DNA of 64,000 nt from Styela clava (GCF_964204865.1 NC_135264.1:7346001-7410000), one strand, 5' to 3'. Shown: positions 50,265-60,382, numbered from the stretch's first letter. Program-made: numbers and translations. The notes: generated by a model from the sequence alone, not told the origin.

Positions 50265-50383
50265 GCCAACAACCATACCACGTTGAATGCACCCGATCTC
50301 GTTCGATCTCGGAAGTTAAGCAATGTCGGGCTCGGTTAGTACTTGCATGGGTGACTGGCTGGGAATACCGAGTGTCGTAGGCT
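50265..50383 (+). rRNA. 5S rRNA copy 238
   Basis: As copy 230. Confidence 0.96.
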
Positions 50384-50464
50384 TTTTGTCGCCGTTTCAT
50401 TCGATTTTGCTCTGTTTTCCAACAACTGCAAAATACAAATAGCCGAATAGACTACTACTTTATC

Positions 50465-50531
50465 GCCTACAACCATACCCCGTTTAGTACTTGCATGGGT
50501 GACCGGCTGGGAATACCGAGTGTCGTAGGCT
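50465..50531 (+). pseudogene. 5S rRNA copy 239, 67-nt remnant
   Basis: As copy 231; spacer CCGAAAAGAC. Confidence 0.9.
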
Positions 50532-50612
50532 TCTCGTCGCCGTTTCATTCGATTTTGCTCTGTTTTCCAACAAATGCGAAATACAAATAGCCGAAAAGAC
50601 TACTACTTTATC

Positions 50613-50731
50613 GCCTACAACCATACCACGTTGAATGCACCCGATCTCGTTCGATCTCGGAAGTTAAGCAATGTCGGGCTCGGTTAGTACTTGCATGGGT
50701 GACCGGCTGGGAATACCGAGTGTCGTAGGCT
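50613..50731 (+). rRNA. 5S rRNA copy 240
   Basis: Consensus. Confidence 0.97.
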
Positions 50732-50812
50732 TTTTGTCGCCGTTTCATTCGATTTTGCTCTGTTTTCCAACAACTGCGAAATACAAATAGCCGAATAGAC
50801 TACTACTTTATC

Positions 50813-50931
50813 GCCTACAACCATACCACGTTGAATGCACCCGTTATCGTTCGATCTCGGAAGTTAAGCAATGTCTGGCTCGGTTAATACTTGCATGGGT
50901 GACCGGCTGGGAATACCGAGTGTCGTAGGCT
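50813..50931 (+). rRNA. 5S rRNA copy 241
   Basis: As copy 233. Confidence 0.96.
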
Positions 50932-51012
50932 TTTCGTCGCCGTTTCATTCGATTTTGCTCTGTTTTCCAACAACTGCGAAATACAAATAGCCGAATAGAC
51001 TACTACTTTATC

Positions 51013-51131
51013 GCCTACAACCATACCACGTTGAATGCACCCGATCTCGTTCGATCTCGGAAGTTAAGCAATGTCGTGCTTGGTTAGTACTTGCACGGGT
51101 GACCGGCTGGGAATACCGAGTGTCGTAGGCT
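51013..51131 (+). rRNA. 5S rRNA copy 242
   Basis: As copy 234. Confidence 0.96.
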
Positions 51132-51212
51132 TTTCGTCGCCGTTTCATTCGATTTTGCTCTGTTTTCCAACAACTGCGAAATACAAATAGCCGAATAGAC
51201 TACTACTTTATT

Positions 51213-51331
51213 GCCTACAACCATACCACGTTGAATGCACCCGATCTCGTTCGATCTCGGAAGTTAAGCAATGTCGGGCTCGGTTAGTACTTGCATGGGT
51301 GACCGGCTGGGAATACCGAGTGTCGTAGGCC
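51213..51331 (+). rRNA. 5S rRNA copy 243
   Basis: GGCCTTTTG end. Confidence 0.97.
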
Positions 51332-51412
51332 TTTTGTCGCCGTTTCATTCGAATTTGCTCTGTTTTCCAACAACTGCAAAATACAAATAGCCGAATAGAC
51401 TACTACTTTATC

Positions 51413-51531
51413 GCCTACAACCATACCACGTTGAATGCACCCGATCTCGTTCGATCTCGGAAGTTAAGCAATGTCGGGCTCGGTTAGTACTTGCATGGGT
51501 GACCGGCTGGGAATACCGAGTGTAGTAGGCT
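51413..51531 (+). rRNA. 5S rRNA copy 244
   Basis: GTGTAGTAGG. Confidence 0.97.
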
Positions 51532-51612
51532 TTTCGTCGCCGTTTCATTCGATTTTGCTCTGTTTTCCAACAACTGCGAAATACAAATAGCCGAATAGAC
51601 TACTACTTTATC

Positions 51613-51731
51613 GCCTACAATCATACCACGTTGAATGCACCCGATATCGTTCGATCTCGGAAGTTAAGCAATGTCGGGCTCGGTTAGTACTTGCATGGGT
51701 GACCGGCTGCGAATACCGAGTGTCGTAGGAT
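51613..51731 (+). rRNA. 5S rRNA copy 245
   Basis: As copy 229. Confidence 0.96.
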
Positions 51732-51812
51732 TTTCGTCGCCGTTTCATTCGATTTTGCTCTGTTTTCCAACAACTGCGAAATACAAATAGCCGAATAGAC
51801 TACTACTTTATC

Positions 51813-51931
51813 GCCAACAACCATACCACGTTGAATGCACCCGATCTCGTTCGATCTCGGAAGTTAAGCAATGTCGGGCTCGGTTAGTACTTGCATGGGT
51901 GACTGGCTGGGAATACCGAGTGTCGTAGGCT
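51813..51931 (+). rRNA. 5S rRNA copy 246
   Basis: As copy 230. Confidence 0.96.
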
Positions 51932-52012
51932 TTTTGTCGCCGTTTCATTCGATTTTGCTCTGTTTTCCAACAACTGCAAAATACAAATAGCCGAATAGAC
52001 TACTACTTTATC

Positions 52013-52079
52013 GCCTACAACCATACCCCGTTTAGTACTTGCATGGGTGACCGGCTGGGAATACCGAGTGTCGTAGGCT
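52013..52079 (+). pseudogene. 5S rRNA copy 247, 67-nt remnant
   Basis: As copy 239. Confidence 0.9.
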
Positions 52080-52160
52080 TCTCGTCGCCGTTTCATTCGA
52101 TTTTGCTCTGTTTTCCAACAAATGCGAAATACAAATAGCCGAAAAGACTACTACTTTATC

Positions 52161-52279
52161 GCCTACAACCATACCACGTTGAATGCACCCGATCTCGTTC
52201 GATCTCGGAAGTTAAGCAATGTCGGGCTCGGTTAGTACTTGCATGGGTGACCGGCTGGGAATACCGAGTGTCGTAGGCT
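52161..52279 (+). rRNA. 5S rRNA copy 248
   Basis: Consensus. Confidence 0.97.
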
Positions 52280-52360
52280 TTTTGTCGCCGTTTCATTCGA
52301 TTTTGCTCTGTTTTCCAACAACTGCGAAATACAAATAGCCGAATAGACTACTACTTTATC

Positions 52361-52479
52361 GCCTACAACCATACCACGTTGAATGCACCCGTTATCGTTC
52401 GATCTCGGAAGTTAAGCAATGTCTGGCTCGGTTAATACTTGCATGGGTGACCGGCTGGGAATACCGAGTGTCGTAGGCT
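52361..52479 (+). rRNA. 5S rRNA copy 249
   Basis: As copy 233. Confidence 0.96.
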
Positions 52480-52560
52480 TTTCGTCGCCGTTTCATTCGA
52501 TTTTGCTCTGTTTTCCAACAACTGCGAAATACAAATAGCCGAATAGACTACTACTTTATC

Positions 52561-52679
52561 GCCTACAACCATACCACGTTGAATGCACCCGATCTCGTTC
52601 GATCTCGGAAGTTAAGCAATGTCGTGCTTGGTTAGTACTTGCACGGGTGACCGGCTGGGAATACCGAGTGTCGTAGGCT
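52561..52679 (+). rRNA. 5S rRNA copy 250
   Basis: As copy 234. Confidence 0.96.
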
Positions 52680-52760
52680 TTTCGTCGCCGTTTCATTCGA
52701 TTTTGCTCTGTTTTCCAACAACTGCGAAATACAAATAGCCGAATAGACTACTACTTTATT

Positions 52761-52879
52761 ACCTACAACCATACCACGTTGAATGCACCCGATCTCGTTC
52801 GATCTCGGAAGTTAAGCAATGTCGGGCTCGGTTAGTACTTGCATGGGTGACCGGCTGGGAATACCGAGTGTCGTAGGCC
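52761..52879 (+). rRNA. 5S rRNA copy 251
   Basis: ACCTACAACC start; GGCCTTTTG end. Confidence 0.96.
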
Positions 52880-52960
52880 TTTTGTCGCCGTTTCATTCGA
52901 ATTTGCTCTGTTTTCCAACAACTGCAAAATACAAATAGCCGAATAGACTACTACTTTATC

Positions 52961-53079
52961 GCCTACAACCATACCACGTTGAATGCACCCGATCTCGTTC
53001 GATCTCGGAAGTTAAGCAATGTCGGGCTCGGTTAGTACTTGCATGGGTGACCGGCTGGGAATACCGAGTGTAGTAGGCT
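52961..53079 (+). rRNA. 5S rRNA copy 252
   Basis: GTGTAGTAGG; spacer GCGAAAAAC. Confidence 0.97.
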
Positions 53080-53160
53080 TTTCGTCGCCGTTTCATTCGA
53101 TTTTGCTCTGTTTTCCAACAACTGCGAAAAACAAATAGCCGAATAGACTACTACTTTATC

Positions 53161-53279
53161 GCCTACAACCATACCACGTTGAATGCACCCGATCTCGTTC
53201 GATCTCGGAAGTTAAGCAATGTCGGGCTCGGTTAGTACTTGCATTTGTGACCGGCTGGGTATACCGAGTGTCGTAGGCT
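53161..53279 (+). rRNA. 5S rRNA copy 253
   Basis: GCATTTGTGACC; GGGTATACC. Confidence 0.96.
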
Positions 53280-53360
53280 TTTCGTCGCCGTTTCATTCGA
53301 TTTTGCTCTGTTTTCCAACAACTGCGAAATACAAATAGCCGAATAGACTACTACTTTATC

Positions 53361-53479
53361 GCCTACAACCATACCACGTTGAATGCACCCGATCTCGTTC
53401 GATCTCGGAAGTTAAGCAATGTCGGGCTCCGTTAGTACTTGCATGGGTGACCGGCTGGGAATACCGAGTGTCGTAAGCT
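53361..53479 (+). rRNA. 5S rRNA copy 254
   Basis: GCTCCGTTAG; GTAAGC end. Confidence 0.96.
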
Positions 53480-53560
53480 TTTCGTCGTCGTTTCATTCGA
53501 TTTTGCTGTGTTTTCCAACAACTGCGAAATACAAATAGCCGAATAGACTACAACTTTATC

Positions 53561-53679
53561 GCCTACAACCATACCACGTTGAATGCACCCGTTATCGTTC
53601 GATCTCGGAAGTTAAGCAATGTCTGGCTCGGTTAATACTTGCATGGGTGACCGGCTGGGAATACCGAGTGTCGTAGGCT
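53561..53679 (+). rRNA. 5S rRNA copy 255
   Basis: GTTATC; GTCTGGC; GTTAATAC. Confidence 0.96.
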
Positions 53680-53760
53680 TTTCGTCGCCGTTTCATTCGA
53701 TTTTGCTCTGTTTTCCAACAACTGCGAAATACAAATAGCCGAATAGACTACTACTTTATC

Positions 53761-53879
53761 GCCTACAACCATACCACGTTGAATGCACCCGTTATCGTTC
53801 GATCTCGGAAGTTAAGCAATGTCTGGCTCGGTTAATACTTGCATGGGTGACCGGCTGGGAATACCGAGTGTCGTAGGCT
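53761..53879 (+). rRNA. 5S rRNA copy 256
   Basis: GTTATC; GTCTGGC; GTTAATAC. Confidence 0.96.
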
Positions 53880-53960
53880 TTTCGTCGCCGTTTCATTCGA
53901 TTTTGCTCTGTTTTCCAACAACTGCGAAATACAAATAGCCGAATAGACTACTACTTTATT

Positions 53961-54078
53961 GCCTACAACCATACCACGTTGAATGCACCCGATCTCGTCG
54001 ATCTCGGAAGTTAAGCAATGTCGGGTTCGGTTAGTACTTGCATGGGTGACCGGCTGGGAATACCGAGTGTCGTAAGCT
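53961..54078 (+). rRNA. 5S rRNA copy 257
   Basis: 1-nt loop deletion; GTAAGC end; last of this type in the window. Confidence 0.95.
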
Positions 54079-54159
54079 TTTCGTCGTCGTTTCATTCGAT
54101 TTTGCTGTGTTTTCTAACAACTGCGAAATACAAATAGCCGAATAGACTACTACTTCATC

Positions 54160-54278
54160 GCCTACAACCATACCACGTTGAATGCTCCCGATCTTGTTCG
54201 ATCTCGGAAGTTAAGCAATGTCGGGCTTGGTTAGTACTTGCATGGGTGACCGGCTGGGAATACCGAGTGTCGTAGGCT
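54160..54278 (+). rRNA. 5S rRNA copy 258
   Basis: GCTCCCGATCTTG; CTTGG; opens block E. Confidence 0.97.
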
Positions 54279-54359
54279 TTTCGTCGCCGTTTCATTTGAT
54301 TTTGCTCTGTTTTCTAACAACTGCAAAATACAAATTGCCGAATAGACTACTACTTTATC

Positions 54360-54478
54360 GCCTACAACCATACCACGGTGAATGCACCCGATCTCGTTCG
54401 ATCTCGGAAGTTAAGCAATGTCGGGCTCGGTTAGTACTTGCATGGGTGACCGGCTGGGAATACCGAGTGTCGTAGGCT
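54360..54478 (+). rRNA. 5S rRNA copy 259
   Basis: CACGGTG. Confidence 0.97.
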
Positions 54479-54559
54479 TTTCCTCGCCGTTTCATTCGAT
54501 TTTGCTCTGTTTTCCAACAACTGCGAAATACAAATAGCCGAATAGACTACTACTTTATT

Positions 54560-54678
54560 GCCTACAACCATACCACGTTGAATGCACCCGATCTCGTTCG
54601 ATCTCGGAAGTTAAGAAATGTCGGGCTCGGTTAGTACTTGCATGGGTGACCGGCTGGGAATACCGAGTGTCGTAGGCT
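54560..54678 (+). rRNA. 5S rRNA copy 260
   Basis: GTTAAGAAATG; T-run spacer. Confidence 0.96.
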
Positions 54679-54763
54679 TTTTTTTCGTCGCCGTTCCATT
54701 CGTTTTTTCTCTGTTTTCTAACAACTGCAAAATACAAATAGCAGAACAGACTACTACTTTATC

Positions 54764-54882
54764 GACTACAACCATACCACGTTGAATGCACCCGATCTCG
54801 TTCGATCTCGGAAGTTAAGCAATGTAGGGCTCGGTTAGTACTTGCATGGGTGACCGGCTGGGAATACCGAGTGTCGTAGGCT
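54764..54882 (+). rRNA. 5S rRNA copy 261
   Basis: GACTACAACC start; CAATGTAGGG. Confidence 0.96.
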
Positions 54883-54963
54883 TTTCGTCGCCGCTTCATT
54901 CGATTTTGCTCTGTTTTCCAACAACTGCAAAATACAAATAGCCGAATAGACTACTACTTTATC

Positions 54964-55082
54964 GCCTACGACCATACCACGTTGAATGCACCCGATCTCG
55001 TTCGATCTCGGAAGTTAAGCAATGTCGGGCTCGGTTAGTACTTGCATGGGTGACCGGCTGGGAATATCGAGTGTCGTAGGCT
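54964..55082 (+). rRNA. 5S rRNA copy 262
   Basis: CTACGACC; GAATATCGAG. Confidence 0.97.
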
Positions 55083-55163
55083 TTTCGTCGCCGTTTCATT
55101 CGATTTTGCTCTGTTTTCCAACAACTGCGAAATACAAATAGCCGAATAGACTACTACTTTATC

Positions 55164-55282
55164 GCCTACAATCATACCACGTTGAATGCACCCGATATCG
55201 TTCGATCTCGGAAGTTAAGCAATGTCGGGCTCGGTTAGTACTTGCATGGGTGACCGGCTGCGAATACCGAGTGTCGTAGGCT
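55164..55282 (+). rRNA. 5S rRNA copy 263
   Basis: CAATCATACC; GATATCG; CTGCGAATACC. Confidence 0.96.
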
Positions 55283-55363
55283 TTTCGTCGCCGTTTCATT
55301 CGATTTTGCTCTGTTTTCCAACAACTGCGAAATACAAATAGCCGAATAGACTACTACTTTATC

Positions 55364-55482
55364 GCCAACAACCATACCACGTTGAATGCACCCGATCTCG
55401 TTCGATCTCGGAAGTTAAGCAATGTCGGGCTCGGTTAGTACTTGCATGGGTGACTGGCTGGGAATACCGAGTGTCGTAGGCT
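55364..55482 (+). rRNA. 5S rRNA copy 264
   Basis: GCCAACAACC start; GTGACTGGC. Confidence 0.96.
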
Positions 55483-55563
55483 TTTTGTCGCCGTTTCATT
55501 CGATTTTGCTCTGTTTTCCAACAACTGCGAAATACAAATAGCCGAATAGACTACTACTTTATC

Positions 55564-55630
55564 GCCTACAACCATACCCCGTTTAGTACTTGCATGGGTG
55601 ACCGGCTGGGAATACCGAGTGTCGTAGGCT
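55564..55630 (+). pseudogene. 5S rRNA copy 265, 67-nt remnant
   Basis: Same junction as copy 138. Confidence 0.9.
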
Positions 55631-55711
55631 TCTCGTCGCCGTTTCATTCGATTTTGCTCTGTTTTCCAACAAATGCGAAATACAAATAGCCGAATAGACT
55701 ACTACTTTATC

Positions 55712-55830
55712 GCCTACAACCATACCACGTTGAATGCACCCGATCTCGTTCGATCTCGGAAGTTAAGCAATGTCGGGCTCGGTTAGTACTTGCATGGGTG
55801 ACCGGCTGGGAATACCGAGTGTCGTAGGCT
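55712..55830 (+). rRNA. 5S rRNA copy 266
   Basis: Consensus. Confidence 0.97.
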
Positions 55831-55911
55831 TTTTGTCGCCGTTTCATTCGATTTTGCTCTGTTTTCCAACAACTGCGAAATACAAATAGCCGAATAGACT
55901 ACTACTTTATC

Positions 55912-56030
55912 GCCTACAACCATACCACGTTGAATGCACCCGTTATCGTTCGATCTCGGAAGTTAAGCAATGTCTGGCTCGGTTAATACTTGCATGGGTG
56001 ACCGGCTGGGAATACCGAGTGTCGTAGGCT
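55912..56030 (+). rRNA. 5S rRNA copy 267
   Basis: GTTATC; GTCTGGC; GTTAATAC. Confidence 0.96.
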
Positions 56031-56111
56031 TTTCGTCGCCGTTTCATTCGATTTTGCTCTGTTTTCCAACAACTGCGAAATACAAATAGCCGAATAGACT
56101 ACTACTTTATC

Positions 56112-56230
56112 GCCTACAACCATACCACGTTGAATGCACCCGATCTCGTTCGATCTCGGAAGTTAAGCAATGTCGTGCTCGGTTAGTACTTGCACGGGTG
56201 ACCGGCTGGGAATACCGAGTGTCGTAGGCT
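56112..56230 (+). rRNA. 5S rRNA copy 268
   Basis: GTCGTGCTCGG; TTGCACGGG. Confidence 0.96.
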
Positions 56231-56311
56231 TTTCGTCGCCGTTTCATTCGATTTTGCTCTGTTTTCCAACAACTGCGAAATACAAATAGCCGAATAGACT
56301 AATACTTTATT

Positions 56312-56430
56312 GCCTACAACCATACCACGTTGAATGCACCCGATCTCGTTCGATCTCGGAAGTTAAGCAATGTCGGGCTCGGTTAGTACTTGCATGGGTG
56401 ACCGGCTGGGAATACCGAGTGTCGTAGGCC
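56312..56430 (+). rRNA. 5S rRNA copy 269
   Basis: GGCCTTTTG end. Confidence 0.97.
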
Positions 56431-56511
56431 TTTTGTCGCCGTTTCATTCGATTTTGCTCTGTTTTCCAACAACTGCAAAATACAAATAGCCGAATAGACT
56501 ACTACTTTATC

Positions 56512-56630
56512 GCCTACAACCATACCACGTTGAATGCACCCGATCTCGTTCGATCTTGGAAGTTAAGCAATGTCGGGCTCGGTTAGTACTTGCATGGGTG
56601 ACCGGCTGGGAATACCGAGTGTCGTAGGCT
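56512..56630 (+). rRNA. 5S rRNA copy 270
   Basis: GATCTTGGAAG. Confidence 0.97.
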
Positions 56631-56711
56631 TTTCGTCGCCGTTTCATTCGATTTTGCTCTGTTTTCCAACAACTACGAAATACAAATAGCCGAATAGACT
56701 ACTACTTTATC

Positions 56712-56830
56712 GCCTACAACCATACCACGTTGAATGCACCCGATCTCGTTCGATCTCGGAAGTTAAGCAATGTCGGGCTCGGTTAGTACTTGCATTTGTG
56801 ACCGGCTGGGAATACCGAGTGTCGTAGGCT
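56712..56830 (+). rRNA. 5S rRNA copy 271
   Basis: GCATTTGTGACC. Confidence 0.97.
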
Positions 56831-56911
56831 TTTCGTCGCCGTTTCATTCGATTTTGCTCTGTTTTCCAACAACTGCGAAATACAAATAGCCGAATAGACT
56901 ACTACTTTATC

Positions 56912-57030
56912 GCCTACAACCATACCACGTTGAATGCACCCGATCTCGTTCGATCTCGGAAGTTAAGCAATGTCGGGCTCGGTTAGTACTTGCATGGGTG
57001 ACCGGCTGGGAATACCGAGTGTCGTAGGCT
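56912..57030 (+). rRNA. 5S rRNA copy 272
   Basis: Consensus gene with the CGTCGTCG/GCTGTG spacer normally following 1-nt-deleted copies. Confidence 0.97.
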
Positions 57031-57111
57031 TTTCGTCGTCGTTTCATTCGATTTTGCTGTGTTTTCTAACAACTGCGAAATACAAATAGCCGAATAGACT
57101 ACTACTTCATC

Positions 57112-57230
57112 GCCTACAACCATACCACGTTGAATGCTCCCGATCTTGTTCGATCTCGGAAGTTAAGCAATGTCGGGCTTGGTTAGTACTTGCATGGGTG
57201 ACCGGCTGGGAATACCGAGTGTCGTAGGCT
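57112..57230 (+). rRNA. 5S rRNA copy 273
   Basis: As copy 258. Confidence 0.97.
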
Positions 57231-57311
57231 TTTCGTCGCCGTTTCATTTGATTTTGCTCTGTTTTCTAACAACTGCGAAATACAAATAGCCGAATAGACT
57301 ACTACTTTATC

Positions 57312-57430
57312 GCCTACAACCATACCACGGTGAATGCACCCGATCTCGTTCGATCTCGGAAGTTAAGCAATGTCGGGCTCGGTTAGTACTTGCATGGGTG
57401 ACCGGCTGGGAATACCGAGTGTCGTAGGCT
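57312..57430 (+). rRNA. 5S rRNA copy 274
   Basis: CACGGTG. Confidence 0.97.
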
Positions 57431-57511
57431 TTTCCTCGCCGTTTCATTCGATTTTGCTCTGTTTTCCAACAACTGCGAAATACAAATAGCCGAATAGACT
57501 ACTACTTTATT

Positions 57512-57630
57512 GCCTACAACCATACCACGTTGAATGCACCCGATCTCGTTCGATCTCGGAAGTTAAGAAATGTCGGGCTCGGTTTGTACTTGCATGGGTG
57601 ACCGGCTGGGAATACCGAGTGTCGTAGGCT
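57512..57630 (+). rRNA. 5S rRNA copy 275
   Basis: GTTAAGAAATG; GGTTTGTACTTGC; T-run spacer. Confidence 0.96.
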
Positions 57631-57715
57631 TTTTTTTCGTCGCCGTTCCATTCGTTTTTTCCCTGTTTTCTAACAACTGCAAAATACAAATAGCAGAACA
57701 GACTACTACTTTATC

Positions 57716-57834
57716 GACTACAACCATACCACGTTGAATGCACCCGATCTCGTTCGATCTCGGAAGTTAAGCAATGTAGGGCTCGGTTAGTACTTGCATG
57801 GGTGACCGGCTGGGAATACCGAGTGTCGTAGGCT
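57716..57834 (+). rRNA. 5S rRNA copy 276
   Basis: GACTACAACC start; CAATGTAGGG. Confidence 0.96.
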
Positions 57835-57915
57835 TTTCGTCGCCGCTTCATTCGATTTTGCTCTGTTTTCCAACAACTGCAAAATACAAATAGCCGAATA
57901 GACTACTACTTTATC

Positions 57916-58034
57916 GCCTACGACCATACCACGTTGAATGCACCCGATCTCGTTCGATCTCGGAAGTTAAGCAATGTCGGGCTCGGTTAGTACTTGCATG
58001 GGTGACCGGCTGGGAATATCGAGTGTCGTAGGCT
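57916..58034 (+). rRNA. 5S rRNA copy 277
   Basis: CTACGACC; GAATATCGAG. Confidence 0.97.
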
Positions 58035-58115
58035 TTTCGTCGCCGTTTCATTCGATTTTGCTCTGTTTTCCAACAACTGCGAAATACAAATAGCCGAATA
58101 GACTACTACTTTATC

Positions 58116-58234
58116 GCCTACAATCATACCACGTTGAATGCACCCGATATCGTTCGATCTCGGAAGTTAAGCAATGTCGGGCTCGGTTAGTACTTGCATG
58201 GGTGACCGGCTGCGAATACCGAGTGTCGTAGGCT
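58116..58234 (+). rRNA. 5S rRNA copy 278
   Basis: As copy 263. Confidence 0.96.
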
Positions 58235-58315
58235 TTTCGTCGCCGTTTCATTCGATTTTGCTCTGTTTTCCAACAACTGCGAAATACAAATAGCCGAATA
58301 GACTACTACTTTATC

Positions 58316-58434
58316 GCCAACAACCATACCACGTTGAATGCACCCGATCTCGTTCGATCTCGGAAGTTAAGCAATGTCGGGCTCGGTTAGTACTTGCATG
58401 GGTGACTGGCTGGGAATACCGAGTGTCGTAGGCT
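58316..58434 (+). rRNA. 5S rRNA copy 279
   Basis: As copy 264. Confidence 0.96.
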
Positions 58435-58515
58435 TTTTGTCGCCGTTTCATTCGATTTTGCTCTGTTTTCCAACAACTGCGAAATACAAATAGCCGAATA
58501 GACTACTACTTTATC

Positions 58516-58582
58516 GCCTACAACCATACCCCGTTTAGTACTTGCATGGGTGACCGGCTGGGAATACCGAGTGTCGTAGGCT
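58516..58582 (+). pseudogene. 5S rRNA copy 280, 67-nt remnant
   Basis: As copy 265. Confidence 0.9.
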
Positions 58583-58663
58583 TCTCGTCGCCGTTTCATT
58601 CGATTTTGCTCTGTTTTCCAACAAATGCGAAATACAAATAGCCGAATAGACTACTACTTTATC

Positions 58664-58782
58664 GCCTACAACCATACCACGTTGAATGCACCCGATCTCG
58701 TTCGATCTCGGAAGTTAAGCAATGTCGGGCTCGGTTAGTACTTGCATGGGTGACCGGCTGGGAATACCGAGTGTCGTAGGCT
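58664..58782 (+). rRNA. 5S rRNA copy 281
   Basis: Consensus. Confidence 0.97.
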
Positions 58783-58863
58783 TTTTGTCGCCGTTTCATT
58801 CGATTTTGCTCTGTTTTCCAACAACTGCGAAATACAAATAGCCGAATAGACTACTACTTTATC

Positions 58864-58982
58864 GCCTACAACCATACCACGTTGAATGCACCCGTTATCG
58901 TTCGATCTCGGAAGTTAAGCAATGTCTGGCTCGGTTAATACTTGCATGGGTGACCGGCTGGGAATACCGAGTGTCGTAGGCT
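58864..58982 (+). rRNA. 5S rRNA copy 282
   Basis: GTTATC; GTCTGGC; GTTAATAC. Confidence 0.96.
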
Positions 58983-59063
58983 TTTCGTCGCCGTTTCATT
59001 CGATTTTGCTCTGTTTTCCAACAACTGCGAAATACAAATAGCCGAATAGACTACTACTTTATC

Positions 59064-59182
59064 GCCTACAACCATACCACGTTGAATGCACCCGATCTCG
59101 TTCGATCTCGGAAGTTAAGCAATGTCGTGCTCGGTTAGTACTTGCACGGGTGACCGGCTGGGAATACCGAGTGTCGTAGGCT
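59064..59182 (+). rRNA. 5S rRNA copy 283
   Basis: GTCGTGCTCGG; TTGCACGGG. Confidence 0.96.
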
Positions 59183-59263
59183 TTTCGTCGCCGTTTCATT
59201 CGATTTTGCTCTGTTTTCCAACAACTGCGAAATACAAATAGCCGAATAGACTAATACTTTATT

Positions 59264-59382
59264 GCCTACAACCATACCACGTTGAATGCACCCGATCTCG
59301 TTCGATCTCGGAAGTTAAGCAATGTCGGGCTCGGTTAGTACTTGCATGGGTGACCGGCTGGGAATACCGAGTGTCGTAGGCC
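59264..59382 (+). rRNA. 5S rRNA copy 284
   Basis: GGCCTTTTG end. Confidence 0.97.
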
Positions 59383-59463
59383 TTTTGTCGCCGTTTCATT
59401 CGATTTTGCTCTGTTTTCCAACAACTGCAAAATACAAATAGCCGAATAGACTACTACTTTATC

Positions 59464-59582
59464 GCCTACAACCATACCACGTTGAATGCACCCGATCTCG
59501 TTCGATCTTGGAAGTTAAGCAATGTCGGGCTCGGTTAGTACTTGCATGGGTGACCGGCTGGGAATACCGAGTGTCGTAGGCT
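59464..59582 (+). rRNA. 5S rRNA copy 285
   Basis: GATCTTGGAAG. Confidence 0.97.
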
Positions 59583-59663
59583 TTTCGTCGCCGTTTCATT
59601 CGATTTTGCTCTGTTTTCCAACAACTACGAAATACAAATAGCCGAATAGACTACTACTTTATC

Positions 59664-59782
59664 GCCTACAACCATACCACGTTGAATGCACCCGATCTCG
59701 TTCGATCTCGGAAGTTAAGCAATGTGGGGCTCGGTTAGTACTTGCATTTGTGACCGGCTGGGAATACCGAGTGTCGTAGGCT
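59664..59782 (+). rRNA. 5S rRNA copy 286
   Basis: CAATGTGGGG; GCATTTGTGACC. Confidence 0.96.
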
Positions 59783-59863
59783 TTTCGTCGCCGTTTCATT
59801 CGATTTTGCTCTGTTTTCCAACAACTGCGAAATACAAATAGCCGAATAGACTACTACTTTATC

Positions 59864-59982
59864 GCCTACAACCATACCACGTTGAATGCACCCGATCTCG
59901 TTCGATCTCGGAAGTTAAGCAATGTCGGGCTCGGTTAGTACTTGCATGGGTGACCGGCTGGGAATACCGAGTGTCGTAGGCT
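59864..59982 (+). rRNA. 5S rRNA copy 287
   Basis: As copy 272. Confidence 0.97.
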
Positions 59983-60063
59983 TTTCGTCGTCGTTTCATT
60001 CGATTTTGCTGTGTTTTCTAACAACTGCGAAATACAAATAGCCGAATAGACTACTACTTCATC

Positions 60064-60182
60064 GCCTACAACCATACCACGTTGAATGCTCCCGATCTTG
60101 TTCGATCTCGGAAGTTAAGCAATGTCGGGCTTGGTTAGTACTTGCATGGGTGACCGGCTGGGAATACCGAGTGTCGTAGGCT
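60064..60182 (+). rRNA. 5S rRNA copy 288
   Basis: As copy 258. Confidence 0.97.
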
Positions 60183-60263
60183 TTTCGTCGCCGTTTCATT
60201 TGATTTTGCTCTGTTTTCTAACAACTGCGAAATACAAATAGCCGAATAGACTACTACTTTATC

Positions 60264-60382
60264 GCCTACAACCATACCACGGTGAATGCACCCGATCTCG
60301 TTCGATCTCGGAAGTTAAGCAATGTCGGGCTCGGTTAGTACTTGCATGGGTGACCGGCTGGGAATACCGAGTGTCGTAGGCT
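60264..60382 (+). rRNA. 5S rRNA copy 289
   Basis: CACGGTG. Confidence 0.97.

Larger units (their letters stand above)
50065..51612 (+). repeat. Higher-order repeat D, copy 2 (1,548 bp)
   Basis: Copies 237-244, same variant order as copies 229-236. Confidence 0.9.
51613..53160 (+). repeat. Higher-order repeat D, copy 3 (1,548 bp)
   Basis: Copies 245-252. Shares the GAAAAGAC spacer change with block copy 2, so these two are the closer pair. Confidence 0.9.
54160..57111 (+). repeat. Higher-order repeat E, copy 1 (2,952 bp, 15 units)
   Basis: Copies 258-272. Confidence 0.9.
57112..60063 (+). repeat. Higher-order repeat E, copy 2 (2,952 bp)
   Basis: Copies 273-287, offset exactly 2,952 bp from 54160-57111. 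Confidence 0.9.

Noticed and set aside
8803-54475. Sense-strand open frames of 60-85 codons across 5S units
   Set aside because: They run through 5S rRNA and spacer and appear only where an indel removes a stop; not proteins.
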